Positions 7,335-14,891 of a stretch of DNA of 32,043 nucleotides are shown piece by piece. Positions within the stretch are counted from its first letter, which is position 1; each line of letters opens with the position of its first letter. The notes below the pieces were generated by a model. The model saw only the letters and a program-made list of their open reading frames with translations. It made no database searches and was not told where the DNA came from. This DNA comes from Comamonadaceae bacterium (lineage in GTDB: Bacteria > Pseudomonadota > Gammaproteobacteria > Burkholderiales > Burkholderiaceae_C). The position numbers were made by a program, and so were the translations under genes. The DNA is taken from the NCBI GenBank assembly GCA_947378275.1, contig CANCJD010000008.1, positions 1 to 32,043 on the forward strand. Direction: 5' to 3'.

Positions 7335-8222
7335 ATGATGACTTTGAAAAATGCACTGCACGCCCTGGGCGCCCAAGAAGACTTGAATTTCCTGTTGACC
7401 AATCGGATACCCCGGCTGGCACTTACGCGCTTTATGGGTTGGTTCAGCCAGCGCACCAACCCGTGGGTGCGTGACCTGTCCATTGCCACCTGGAAGTTGT
7501 TTGCCGACCTGGACCTGCTGGAGGCCAAGAAGCAGCACTTTGACAGCCTGCACGACTGCTTCATCCGTGAGCTCAAACCCGGCGCACGCACGATCGATCC
7601 CGACCCACGAACCCTGGTGAGCCCCTGCGATGGCATCGTGGGCGCCATGGGCCGCGTGGAGGGCGACAAGGTGTACCAGGCCAAAGGATTTCCTTACACC
7701 CTCACTGACTTGCTGGGTCCCCTGGGCGCGGACAGTCCCTGGCAGGATGGTGTGTTTGTGACGATTCGCATCACTTCGTCCATGTACCACCGCTTTCATG
7801 CACCCTATGACCTGCGGCTGAACGGCGTGGATTACTTTGCTGGTGACACTTGGAACGTCAACCCGATTGCCCTCAAACGGGTTGAAAAGCTGTTTTGCAA
7901 AAACGAGCGTGCGCTTCTGCGGGTGGATGTAGGGCAGGAGCGCTACCCCGTTGCCTTGGTGCCGGTGGCCGCGGTGCTCGTGGCGAGCATCCGTTTGCAT
8001 GCGCTAAGCGAATTGCTCGATTCCCGTTACGAAGGGCCGGGTCACGTCGACTGCGACGCGAGCTATACGAAAGGCCAAGAGATGGGTTGGTTCCAACACG
8101 GATCGACCATTTTGGTGTTCGCACCCAGGGGCTTTGAATTCGCTCCTGGTATTCAGGAAGGCTCGCCTTTGCGTATGGGGCAAGCTCTGCTGCAACTACC
8201 CCGCGTGGAAGCAGCCAGCTGA
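7335..8222 (+). CDS. psd: phosphatidylserine decarboxylase
   Basis: The 295-aa proenzyme converts phosphatidylserine to phosphatidylethanolamine at the inner membrane. The self-cleavage motif is GST in WFQHGST; Ser257 would become the pyruvoyl group at the N terminus of a short alpha chain of about 39 residues. Upstream, the segment SPCDGIVGAMGRV (about residues 95-107) and SSMYHRFHAPYD (about 150-161) are conserved in the bacterial prokaryotic-type family. Two consecutive ATGs (7335 and 7338) could start it. The 3' end overlaps the converging lplT gene by 27 bp, so the two lipid genes share sequence. PE made here is the most likely parent of the lysolipid handled by LplT. Confidence 0.95.
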   Translation: MMTLKNALHALGAQEDLNFLLTNRIPRLALTRFMGWFSQRTNPWVRDLSIATWKLFADLDLLEAKKQHFDSLHDCFIRELKPGARTIDPDPRTLVSPCDGIVGAMGRVEGDKVYQAKGFPYTLTDLLGPLGADSPWQDGVFVTIRITSSMYHRFHAPYDLRLNGVDYFAGDTWNVNPIALKRVEKLFCKNERALLRVDVGQERYPVALVPVAAVLVASIRLHALSELLDSRYEGPGHVDCDASYTKGQEMGWFQHGSTILVFAPRGFEFAPGIQEGSPLRMGQALLQLPRVEAAS

Positions 8223-9440
8223 GCGCATGGCCCAATAACGCCACTGCACAAGCGCCATACCCACCGTGACCAGCAAGCCTAGACCGCAAGCCAGCTGGTC
8301 CACAGGCACTTTGGCGTACAGCAGCGCGCTGTACGCGCCCATCATGCTCAAAATGCTGGCGTTCTCATTGGTATTTTGAACCGAGATGGACCGTCCGGCA
8401 CTCAGCAGTGTGACACCGCGGTGCTGTAACAGGGCATTCATGGGCACCACAAAAAAGCCGCCGACCATACCCAACAGCGCAGTCAGTACGACCGCTGCTT
8501 GCCAGCTCTCAATACCAACCATGAAGGGCATCAGCAGTCCCAACACCATGCCCACGACCAACACATTGGGCGCTTGTTCGAGGCGCACAAATCGCGCGGC
8601 CAATGCCGCACCAGCGACTACCCCCACCGCAGTGGCCGCTTGCAAATAGGCCGCATGCTCCAAAGACAAGTGCAAGGCTTGCTGCGCCCAGGCCAGCACC
8701 AACAGTTGCAGGCAAGCACCCACGCCCCAAAACAAGGTAGTCACCGTCAAACTGATGGATCCCAAAGGGTCGCGCCAGAGCGCAGTCTGGTCTTGCACAA
8801 ACCGCGCCCAGACTGCGTGAATATTCCAAGGGCTGCGCGGGTAGCGCACACCGCTGTCGGGAATAAAGCAGTTCATGAAAGCAGCGCATCCGTAAAACAG
8901 CAGCAAGGCCAGTAGCGACACCGCCAGCGTGCCCCAGGAAGCCGGGATGCCGCTGCCCAGCCACTGGCACAACGCAGAGCCCAGCCACAGCTTGCCCACC
9001 AAAAAGCCACCCAGAACCACGCCAAACAAGGCAGCACACACGGTACTGACCTCAATCCAGCCGTTGGCCCGCACCAAGCGGTGTGCGGGCTCCATTTCGG
9101 TGATCAAGCCGTACTTGGCCGGGGCATAAATGGCGGCTCCGAGACCGGCCAAGCCAAAGGCCGCCACAGGATTCAAGCCCAGTAACATCGATAAGCATGC
9201 CAGGCACTTGATGCCGTTGGCCACCATCATCACGCGGTGCTTAGGCCAGTGGTCCGCCCATGCGCCCACCCAAGGACCCAACGCCACATAAGACAGGGTG
9301 AACATGAGCTTGAGCAGCGGAATCCAAAAGGCTTGCTGATGCTGTTCGGTCAGCGCAGCCATGGCCACCACCAGCAAAGCGTTGTCGGCCAAGGCGGACA
9401 CAAACTGTGCCGCCAACAAAATGAAGAAGCCGCGCGCCAA
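8196..9440 (-). CDS. lplT: lysophospholipid transporter LplT (major facilitator superfamily)
   Basis: The 414-aa protein is hydrophobic throughout with about 12 membrane spans and opens with the LplT-like AAQFVSALADNALL. It also has AKYGLITEMEP and WIEVSTVCAALFGVVLGG, as in LplT proteins that flip lyso-PE across the inner membrane for re-acylation. No ATG is available at the N terminus. The homologous start falls on a TTG (codon 9440-9438), and an in-frame stop a short distance upstream rules out a long extension. It follows the PlcP-like gene by 19 bp on the same strand, so the two are very probably one operon. In E. coli lplT is paired with the acyltransferase gene aas; no acyltransferase is seen here. 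A low-efficiency TTG start would keep the transporter scarcer than PlcP. Confidence 0.92.
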   Translation of the reverse strand: MARGFFILLAAQFVSALADNALLVVAMAALTEQHQQAFWIPLLKLMFTLSYVALGPWVGAWADHWPKHRVMMVANGIKCLACLSMLLGLNPVAAFGLAGLGAAIYAPAKYGLITEMEPAHRLVRANGWIEVSTVCAALFGVVLGGFLVGKLWLGSALCQWLGSGIPASWGTLAVSLLALLLFYGCAAFMNCFIPDSGVRYPRSPWNIHAVWARFVQDQTALWRDPLGSISLTVTTLFWGVGACLQLLVLAWAQQALHLSLEHAAYLQAATAVGVVAGAALAARFVRLEQAPNVLVVGMVLGLLMPFMVGIESWQAAVVLTALLGMVGGFFVVPMNALLQHRGVTLLSAGRSISVQNTNENASILSMMGAYSALLYAKVPVDQLACGLGLLVTVGMALVQWRYWAMRSAGCFHAG

Positions 9441-9459
9441 TGGGAGTGACCGCAGCGAC

Positions 9460-10260
9460 TCAGACCACCTCAGCAGCCGTCACGGCTTGAGGCACCGGCT
9501 GCACCACGTTGGCGACTTGTAAAAAGTCAAGCGACTGATCCCAGTAAATCAATTCCAACTTGCCGTCTACATGCTCTACCAGTGCGGAGCGGCTCTCCAC
9601 CCAGTCTCCGTCATTGCAATACAAGACGCCATCAATCATGCGGATTTCAGCGCGGTGTATGTGGCCGCACACCACGCCCTGGTAGCCCCGCTTGTGGGCT
9701 TCGTGGGCCAGGGCTTTTTCAAAGTCGGCAATGAAGTTGAGCGCCTTCTTGACCTTGTTCTTCAGAAAGGCCGACAAGGACCAATAAGGCAGACCCAAAC
9801 GTGCGCGAAAGCGGTTGAAGTGGCGGTTCAGGCGCAAGGCCAGTTCGTACAGGTAGTCGCCTACATAGGCCAGCCACTTGGCGTACTTCACTACCGCGTC
9901 GAAATAGTCGCCGTGGATCAGCAGTAATCTGCGCCCATCTTTGAGGGTATGGCAGGCTTCCTCGGTCACTTCAATGCCGCCGAAATGGTGACCCACAAAA
10001 CCACGTGCGAATTCATCGTGGTTGCCGGGGATATACACCACATGGCAGCCCTTGCGCGCGCGGCGCAGCAGCTTTTGCACTACGTCGTTGTGGGCCTGGG
10101 GCCAATACCATTTGCGGCGCAGTTGCCAGCCGTCGACGATGTCGCCCACCAAATACAGGTAATCGCTGGTGTGGGACTTCAAAAAATCAATCAGGGCCTC
10201 GGCCTGGCATCCGGGTGTTCCCAAATGCAGGTCGGAGATAAAAACGGCTCTGTAATGCAT
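9460..10260 (-). CDS. calcineurin-like phosphoesterase, PlcP/LpxH-related (candidate phosphate-stress phospholipase C)
   Basis: The 266-aa cytoplasmic or peripheral enzyme has all five metallophosphoesterase blocks: ISDLHLG (8-14), GDIVDGW (39-45), GNHDE, IHGDYFD and GHIH. Such proteins are usually labelled UDP-2,3-diacylglucosamine diphosphatase. The blocks WYWPQAHNDVVQKLLR, HFGGIEV, LGLPYWSLSAFLK and GDWVES are, from memory, those of the PlcP group, whose Sinorhizobium member hydrolyses phosphatidylcholine and PE to diacylglycerol during phosphate starvation. A Pho-box-like site sits 90 bp upstream and the lysolipid transporter gene lies 19 bp downstream; both favour PlcP over lipid A biosynthesis. 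The ATG is preceded by GAGGA. The substrate is inferred; a true lpxH elsewhere in the genome would settle the label. Confidence 0.82.
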   Translation of the reverse strand: MHYRAVFISDLHLGTPGCQAEALIDFLKSHTSDYLYLVGDIVDGWQLRRKWYWPQAHNDVVQKLLRRARKGCHVVYIPGNHDEFARGFVGHHFGGIEVTEEACHTLKDGRRLLLIHGDYFDAVVKYAKWLAYVGDYLYELALRLNRHFNRFRARLGLPYWSLSAFLKNKVKKALNFIADFEKALAHEAHKRGYQGVVCGHIHRAEIRMIDGVLYCNDGDWVESRSALVEHVDGKLELIYWDQSLDFLQVANVVQPVPQAVTAAEVV

Positions 10261-10332
10261 CCGGTCCTCATGGGTACAAATGTGAGTGGGGGCACCCGCG
10301 AATCAGGCGCACCTCCTTGTCGAAGCGCGGCA

Positions 10333-10366
10333 AGCGTATTCAATTTGTATGACTGATTGATGAAAG
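10333..10366 (-). promoter_or_regulatory. Pho box and -10 element for the plcP-lplT operon
   Basis: Read on the minus strand, CTTTCAT (10366-10360), a 4-bp CAAT spacer and CAGTCAT (10355-10349) form a direct repeat with 11-bp period. Each half matches CTGTCAT at six of seven positions. Ten bases later comes TACGCT (10338-10333), a plausible -10 hexamer at the usual PhoB-promoter distance. Start of transcription would be near 10326, about 65 nt before the plcP-like ATG. The site lies only 10 bp past the phnN stop codon. It is a pattern match, not a tested site. Confidence 0.65.
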
Positions 10367-10375
10367 GCCGAAACG

Positions 10376-10954
10376 CTAAAGCGTGCGCACCAACTGCAAT
10401 CCCGTGTGGTCCTGCAGCATTTGACACAGCATCGACGTACTCTCTTCCAAGCTGCCAGCGTTGCCGATCTGCAGGTCCCCAGCGGCGACATCCACTGCGG
10501 CCGATTGGGAACGAAGCACGCGCGCTTCAACTTCAACCGCTGCCTCGCGCTGGCGCGAGAGCAAGCGTTGGCGCACCAGGCTTTCGGGCGCACTGACGTG
10601 CAGCACCGCCATACCCGGGAACCGCTCCCGCGCCTCTTGCACGTACGCGCGTGAGCCGTTCACGATCACCCAACCATTGCGGTTTGCGATTTCGGTGTGG
10701 CGTACGCCGTAGTGCAGGCCGTGGGCCTGCCAGTGCAGCGCGAACGCACCAAGCTGCGCCAGTTGCGCAAAATCTTCGTGGCGGACAGACTCATGGTCCT
10801 CGGAGGCATCACCCGCCGCCCGCGTAATGGTGCGCCTCGCGAAATGGAGTGCCGGCGTAGGCTGAAACGTTTGCACATGAACGCGCAAGCAGTTCAGCAA
10901 ACTGTCTTTACCCACGCCCGAAGGTCCCATGACATAAATGACCTTTGCACTCAT
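10376..10954 (-). CDS. phnN: ribose 1,5-bisphosphate phosphokinase PhnN
   Basis: The 192-aa kinase converts ribose 1,5-bisphosphate to PRPP, the last salvage step for the ribose used by the C-P lyase pathway. The Walker A motif GPSGVGKDS lies at residues 9-17 (counted from M at 10954) and the fold is guanylate-kinase-like. I chose ATG 10954 because it overlaps the stop of the upstream DUF1045 gene as ATGA, the normal sign of translational coupling; the frame is open a further nine codons without a better start. Length agrees with E. coli PhnN (about 185). The two-gene operon runs away from phnGHIJKLM and ends just before the plcP promoter. Confidence 0.93.
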   Translation of the reverse strand: MSAKVIYVMGPSGVGKDSLLNCLRVHVQTFQPTPALHFARRTITRAAGDASEDHESVRHEDFAQLAQLGAFALHWQAHGLHYGVRHTEIANRNGWVIVNGSRAYVQEARERFPGMAVLHVSAPESLVRQRLLSRQREAAVEVEARVLRSQSAAVDVAAGDLQIGNAGSLEESTSMLCQMLQDHTGLQLVRTL

Positions 10955-11667
10955 GGCGCAAATCCAAACCGCTGCACCCACCGAAAATCTGCACCAGGCG
11001 TTTCCTCAACAAACCAGGACACGCCGTCAATCAAGACACCGTCACGCAGCAATGGCGAAAACCACGACTGTGCTTGGTCAATGAGCTGCACCACCTGCGC
11101 TTCAGGCAGGCCATCCAAGGACCCGGTGAGCGTCAGGTGAAAGCCAAAGTCGTCCATCACAAAAGGGTAGCCCCACAAAGTCAGCATCTCGGCTTGACGC
11201 GGCGTTAAACCATGCCGACTGCGGCGCTCGACTTCGCTGGGCGGCAGGGGTGCGGCACAGTCGTGCAGGTCACGCACGCACGCATCTGCCAGACGCTGCA
11301 AAAGGGCAGAAGGCTCCTTGGGTACCAGCGCTAAAAATTGGCCCATGTGCGCCAGCTTTATGGGCAGTGTGAACGGTGCACCCAAGACCGCTGACAAACC
11401 AAAGAAGCCAGCGTCAATGTCGGCGGTTGTGCGGTCTGGGGCTAGCGCAAATGGGGCTTTCAAAGTGGCGTGCCAGCCGTAGCGACGGGGCTCTTGGGTG
11501 CGCTGCGCAAACTCAGCTTCGGTCCACCCTTCGAATACGGGCTGCGAGAGCATCTGTCCCGTTCGGGCGCAGCGCCCCAGCCACTGCGAACCTAAGGTCC
11601 AAGCAAGACTGTCAGGGTCGGGGGCAAAGTATGCGGCATGGCGGTAAGCGGGCTGAGGAAAGTGCAT
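10951..11667 (-). CDS. DUF1045 phosphonate-operon protein (2H phosphoesterase superfamily)
   Basis: The 238-aa protein carries two H-x-T motifs, GWHATLKAPF and GFHLTLTGSL, about 100 residues apart. This is the paired active-site signature of 2H phosphoesterases, which open cyclic or linear phosphodiesters. A DUF1045 family of this kind recurs in phn operons. I place the start at ATG 11667; three more codons upstream begin with TTG. The gene overlaps phnN by 4 bp (ATGA). No PhnP gene is present in the window, and PhnP is the enzyme that opens 5-phosphoribosyl 1,2-cyclic phosphate in E. coli. A 2H phosphoesterase is chemically suited to that step, so it may replace PhnP; this is inference. No signal peptide is seen. 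Confidence 0.85.
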   Translation of the reverse strand: MHFPQPAYRHAAYFAPDPDSLAWTLGSQWLGRCARTGQMLSQPVFEGWTEAEFAQRTQEPRRYGWHATLKAPFALAPDRTTADIDAGFFGLSAVLGAPFTLPIKLAHMGQFLALVPKEPSALLQRLADACVRDLHDCAAPLPPSEVERRSRHGLTPRQAEMLTLWGYPFVMDDFGFHLTLTGSLDGLPEAQVVQLIDQAQSWFSPLLRDGVLIDGVSWFVEETPGADFRWVQRFGFAP

Positions 11668-11744
11668 CGAAGTCAAGCGTCGGGCGCGTCACAAAAAGGA
11701 AATATGGCCGTCTTAAAGTTTGTGCCAATCACGATAGCCCGCCC

Positions 11745-12269
11745 ATGTTGCATAAAGATTACACGCCCGATTGCATCCCCCAAGAAACCAGCAACGCCCT
11801 GCGCGCGCGCTGGATTTCTTGCTTGGCCCGTGCCCCACAAGCCTGGTTAGAAATCCGCTTGGGCCGCTTATGCGAGGGCGAGTTGCAGTTGCTTCGCCCA
11901 GCAGAAACCGGCCTGATGATGGTACAGGGCCGCGCAGGCGGCAGCGGTCAGCGCTTCAATCTGGGCGAGGTCAGCGTCACCCGCTGCGTGCTCAAACCCG
12001 ACGCCTTGCGCACCGGTTGCGACCAGGTGGGCGTGGCCTATGTGATGGGCGGCTCGCACCGCCATGCCCAGTTGGCCGCCGTGGCCGACGCCCTGCTGCA
12101 GGACCCGGCGCTGCACGCGCACTGGAACACGGTGCTGGTTGAACCCCTGCTGCAAATGCAGGCCGCGCAGGCACAAACCCACAACGCGCAAGCACAGGCT
12201 ACGCGCGTGGAATTTTTCACGGTCGCCCGCGAAGCCGGTGCGGGTGCAGACGACGAAGGCGACGCCTGA
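11745..12269 (+). CDS. phnG: C-P lyase core subunit PhnG
   Basis: The 174-aa protein is a subunit of the PhnGHIJ core complex and, with PhnI, H and L, helps exchange the adenine of ATP for a phosphonate. The conserved AETGLMMVQGRAGGSGQRFNLGE-type block lies at about residues 44-66, and the C-terminal TRVEFFTVARE segment matches the E. coli protein. It is about 24 residues longer than E. coli PhnG, mostly at the N terminus. The chosen ATG (11745) leaves a 77-bp divergent gap to the DUF1045 gene. Six bases before the ATG is GATAGC, a possible -10 element that would give a leaderless message; no good -35 is seen. It overlaps phnH by one base (TGATG). Confidence 0.93.
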   Translation: MLHKDYTPDCIPQETSNALRARWISCLARAPQAWLEIRLGRLCEGELQLLRPAETGLMMVQGRAGGSGQRFNLGEVSVTRCVLKPDALRTGCDQVGVAYVMGGSHRHAQLAAVADALLQDPALHAHWNTVLVEPLLQMQAAQAQTHNAQAQATRVEFFTVAREAGAGADDEGDA

Positions 12270-12892
12270 TGCAAACACGACTCAAGGATTTAGGACGCGC
12301 CTTTGCCCAACCCGCGCTGTGCAGCCAAAACGTTTTTCGCCATGTGTTAACTGCGTTGTCCTTGCCCGGCCAAGTGCAAACTTTGGACCGCACCGGTGCG
12401 CTTGCGGGCATGCAGGAGCCGCGGGGCGCGCATCCTTCGGCGGCCGCTATTTTGCTGGCCCTGCTAGACCAGGATTGCAAGCTCTGGCTGTCGCCGGGCT
12501 TTGATGACAGCGATGCCGCAGCCTGGCTTCGCTTTCATACGGGCTGCGTGGTCGTGCCTGAGGCGGCAGATGCCGATTTTTGCTGGGTTGCCTGCGGTGC
12601 TGAGCTGCCCGGGTTGAGTCAACTCGCACAAGGCAGTGCCGAATACCCGGACATCTCAGCCACATGCATCGTGCAGGTCGACATGCTGCAAGCACAGGGT
12701 GCAGAAGCTTCTTGGACGCTCAGCGGACCTGGCGTGAACGGCTGTACGCAGATTCAAGTGGGCGGACTGGCGTCCGATTTCGTCGTGCAGCGGCGCGAGA
12801 GCCAAACCCATTTTCCCTGCGGCGTGGACCTCCTGTTCACGCACGGACAGACCCTGGTGGGGCTGCCGCGCTCCACCCTGATTGAAGGCTGA
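12269..12892 (+). CDS. phnH: C-P lyase core subunit PhnH
   Basis: The 207-aa protein is the PLP-transferase-like fold subunit of the C-P lyase core, which keeps the fold but is not known to bind PLP. It opens with the conserved FAQPALCSQNVFRHVLTALS (about 11-30) and has RGAHPSAAAILLALLDQD at about 51-68, as in other PhnH proteins. It ends with FPCGVDLLFTHGQTLVGLPRST, the family's typical C-terminal block. E. coli PhnH is about 194 aa. The start codon shares its A with the phnG stop, and phnI begins 6 bp after the phnH stop, so the genes are tightly coupled. Confidence 0.94.
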   Translation: MQTRLKDLGRAFAQPALCSQNVFRHVLTALSLPGQVQTLDRTGALAGMQEPRGAHPSAAAILLALLDQDCKLWLSPGFDDSDAAAWLRFHTGCVVVPEAADADFCWVACGAELPGLSQLAQGSAEYPDISATCIVQVDMLQAQGAEASWTLSGPGVNGCTQIQVGGLASDFVVQRRESQTHFPCGVDLLFTHGQTLVGLPRSTLIEG

Positions 12893-12898
12893 AGATTT

Positions 12899-13993
12899 AT
12901 GTACGTTGCCGTTAAAGGGGGCGAATCGGCCATTTTGGCCAGTTACGACCTGCTGGCCCAGGAACGCCGCGGCGATCCCACGGTGGCCGAACTGAGTATC
13001 GAACAGATCAGCCAGCAACTGCGCCTGAGCGTGGACCGGGTGATGACCGAGGGCTCGGTCTACGACCCGCAACTCGCGGCGCTGGCCATCAAGCAAAGTG
13101 CGGGCGACCTGGTAGAGGCGATCTTCTTGCTGCGCGCCTACCGTGCCACGTTGCCGCGCCTGGGTTACAGCGAGGCCTTGGACACGGCGCAGATGCAAAT
13201 CACCCGCCGCATCTCTGCAGCATTCAAAGACCTGCCCGGTGGCCAAGTGCTGGGTCCTACTTACGACTACACCCAGCGCTTGCTCGATTTCAGCCTGCTC
13301 GCTACCGGTGCACCGCTTGCGGCGGCCCGCCAAGGCACTGCCAGCACCGAGGCCACTCCTCGCGTGGTGGATCTGTTGCACCACGAAAGCCTGCTTGAAA
13401 CCCAGCACCCACCAGAGGGTGACCCCGACCCGTTTGACCTAACGCGCCAGCCGCTGCGTTTTCCGGCCGACCGCTCAGCGCGTCTGCAAAACCTGGCCCG
13501 CGCCGACGAAGGATTTTTGCTGGCCATGGCCTATTCCACCCAGCGCGGGTATTCGGAGTCGCACCCTTTTGTCGGCGAAATCCGCTATGGCACGGTGGAC
13601 TTGTGCATCACACCGGAAGAGTTGGGCTTTTCCATCTCGATTGGCGACTTGCCCTTGACCGAATGCCAGATGATCAACCAATTCCAAGGCAGCCAAACGC
13701 AGCCGCCGCAGTTCACACGGGGCTATGGTTTGGCGTTTGGCCACAGCGAGCGCAAGGCCATGGCCATGAGCTTGGTGGACCGCGCATTGCGCGCCGAAGA
13801 GCTCGGCGAAGCCGCTACATCCCCCGCCCAAATGCAAGAGTTTGTGATGTCCCACAGCGACAGCCTGGAGAGCTCGGGCTTCGTCCAGCACTTGAAGCTG
13901 CCGCATTACGTGGACTTTCAGTCCGAGCTTGAGCTGGTGCGCAAGATGCGCCAGACATTTGCCAGCCAGGAAAGCCCCCATGCAGCCGACTGA
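12899..13993 (+). CDS. phnI: C-P lyase core subunit PhnI
   Basis: The 364-aa protein is the nucleosidase-type subunit of the core complex; with G, H and L it displaces adenine from ATP to form ribose-1-phosphonate-5-triphosphate. The conserved start MYVAVKGGESAI, the LLRAYRATLPRLGYSE segment (about 79-94) and the QRLLDF block (about 124-129) are present. The downstream MAYSTQRGYSESHPFVGEIR segment (about 212-231) fits the family's conserved second half. Length is close to E. coli PhnI (354). The 3' end overlaps phnJ by 14 bp. Confidence 0.95.
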   Translation: MYVAVKGGESAILASYDLLAQERRGDPTVAELSIEQISQQLRLSVDRVMTEGSVYDPQLAALAIKQSAGDLVEAIFLLRAYRATLPRLGYSEALDTAQMQITRRISAAFKDLPGGQVLGPTYDYTQRLLDFSLLATGAPLAAARQGTASTEATPRVVDLLHHESLLETQHPPEGDPDPFDLTRQPLRFPADRSARLQNLARADEGFLLAMAYSTQRGYSESHPFVGEIRYGTVDLCITPEELGFSISIGDLPLTECQMINQFQGSQTQPPQFTRGYGLAFGHSERKAMAMSLVDRALRAEELGEAATSPAQMQEFVMSHSDSLESSGFVQHLKLPHYVDFQSELELVRKMRQTFASQESPHAAD

Positions 13994-14891
13994 AACGAGC
14001 GCCACGCAGGCCCACCCTGTGCGCGATCCGCACATCAATTTCGCCTACCTGGATGAGCGCACCAAGCGCATGATTCGCCGCGCCATTTTGAAAGCCGTGG
14101 CCATTCCGGGCTACCAGGTTCCCTTTGGTTCCCGCGAGATGCCGCTGCCCTACGGCTGGGGCACCGGCGGCATTCAGGTCACCGCGTCCATCATCGGGCC
14201 GTCAGACGTGCTCAAGGTGATTGACCAGGGTTCAGATGACACGGTCAATGCGGTCAACATCCGCCGATTTTTTCAGCGCACCACGGGCGTAGAAGTAACC
14301 ACCGACACCCTGCAAGCCAGCATCATCCAAACACGCCACCGCATCCCTGAGACGCCATTGCGCGAAGGCCAGGTCTTGGTCTACCAAGTTCCTGTTCCCG
14401 AACCTTTGCAGCACCTAGAACCACGCGAGATGGAGACCCGCAAGCTGCACGCCTTGCAAGAGTACGGCCTGATGCATGTCAATCTGTTTGAGGATCTGGC
14501 GCACTACGGCCACATCGCAACCACCTACGACTATCCCGTGTTGGTGAACGGTCGCTACATCATGTCGCCCTCGCCAATCCCAAAGTTTGACAACCCCAAG
14601 ATGCACCTCAACCCTGCGCTGCAACTCTTTGGCGCGGGACGCGAAAAACGCATTTATGCAGTGCCCCCCTATACCTCCGTGGAAAGCCTGGGCTTTGATG
14701 ACCATCCATTTGAAGTGCAGCGCTGGGACCATGCCTGCGAACTGTGCGGCTCAGAGACCAGCTTCCTGGACGAGGTCCTGATGGACGACCAGGGCGCGCG
14801 CATGTTTGTGTGTTCCGACAGCGACTATTGCGGTAAGCGCCAGGCGCTTTTACTGGCCCCTGCAGCAGATACCGAAGGCGGCGCAGCATGA
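13980..14891 (+). CDS. phnJ: C-P lyase catalytic subunit PhnJ (radical SAM)
   Basis: The 303-aa enzyme cleaves the carbon-phosphorus bond of ribose-1-phosphonate-5-phosphate, releasing the alkane and a cyclic ribose phosphate. The cysteines C253, C256, C278 and C284 have exactly the Cx2Cx21Cx5C spacing of E. coli PhnJ (241, 244, 266, 272): three bind the 4Fe-4S cluster and one is the thiyl radical site. G44 in AIPGYQ corresponds to the proposed glycyl-radical G32. The +12 offset comes from a longer N terminus. I start at ATG 13980, inside the end of phnI, because homology begins soon after. The 3' end overlaps phnK as ATGATG. No key residue is missing, so the enzyme looks functional. Confidence 0.97.
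   Translation: MQPTETSATQAHPVRDPHINFAYLDERTKRMIRRAILKAVAIPGYQVPFGSREMPLPYGWGTGGIQVTASIIGPSDVLKVIDQGSDDTVNAVNIRRFFQRTTGVEVTTDTLQASIIQTRHRIPETPLREGQVLVYQVPVPEPLQHLEPREMETRKLHALQEYGLMHVNLFEDLAHYGHIATTYDYPVLVNGRYIMSPSPIPKFDNPKMHLNPALQLFGAGREKRIYAVPPYTSVESLGFDDHPFEVQRWDHACELCGSETSFLDEVLMDDQGARMFVCSDSDYCGKRQALLLAPAADTEGGAA

Noticed and set aside
11668-11744. Possible Pho box before phnG (GCGTCAC followed by AAAAAGGAAAT)
   Set aside because: Only one half resembles the consensus; the second heptamer matches at three of seven positions and no -10 lies at the right distance.
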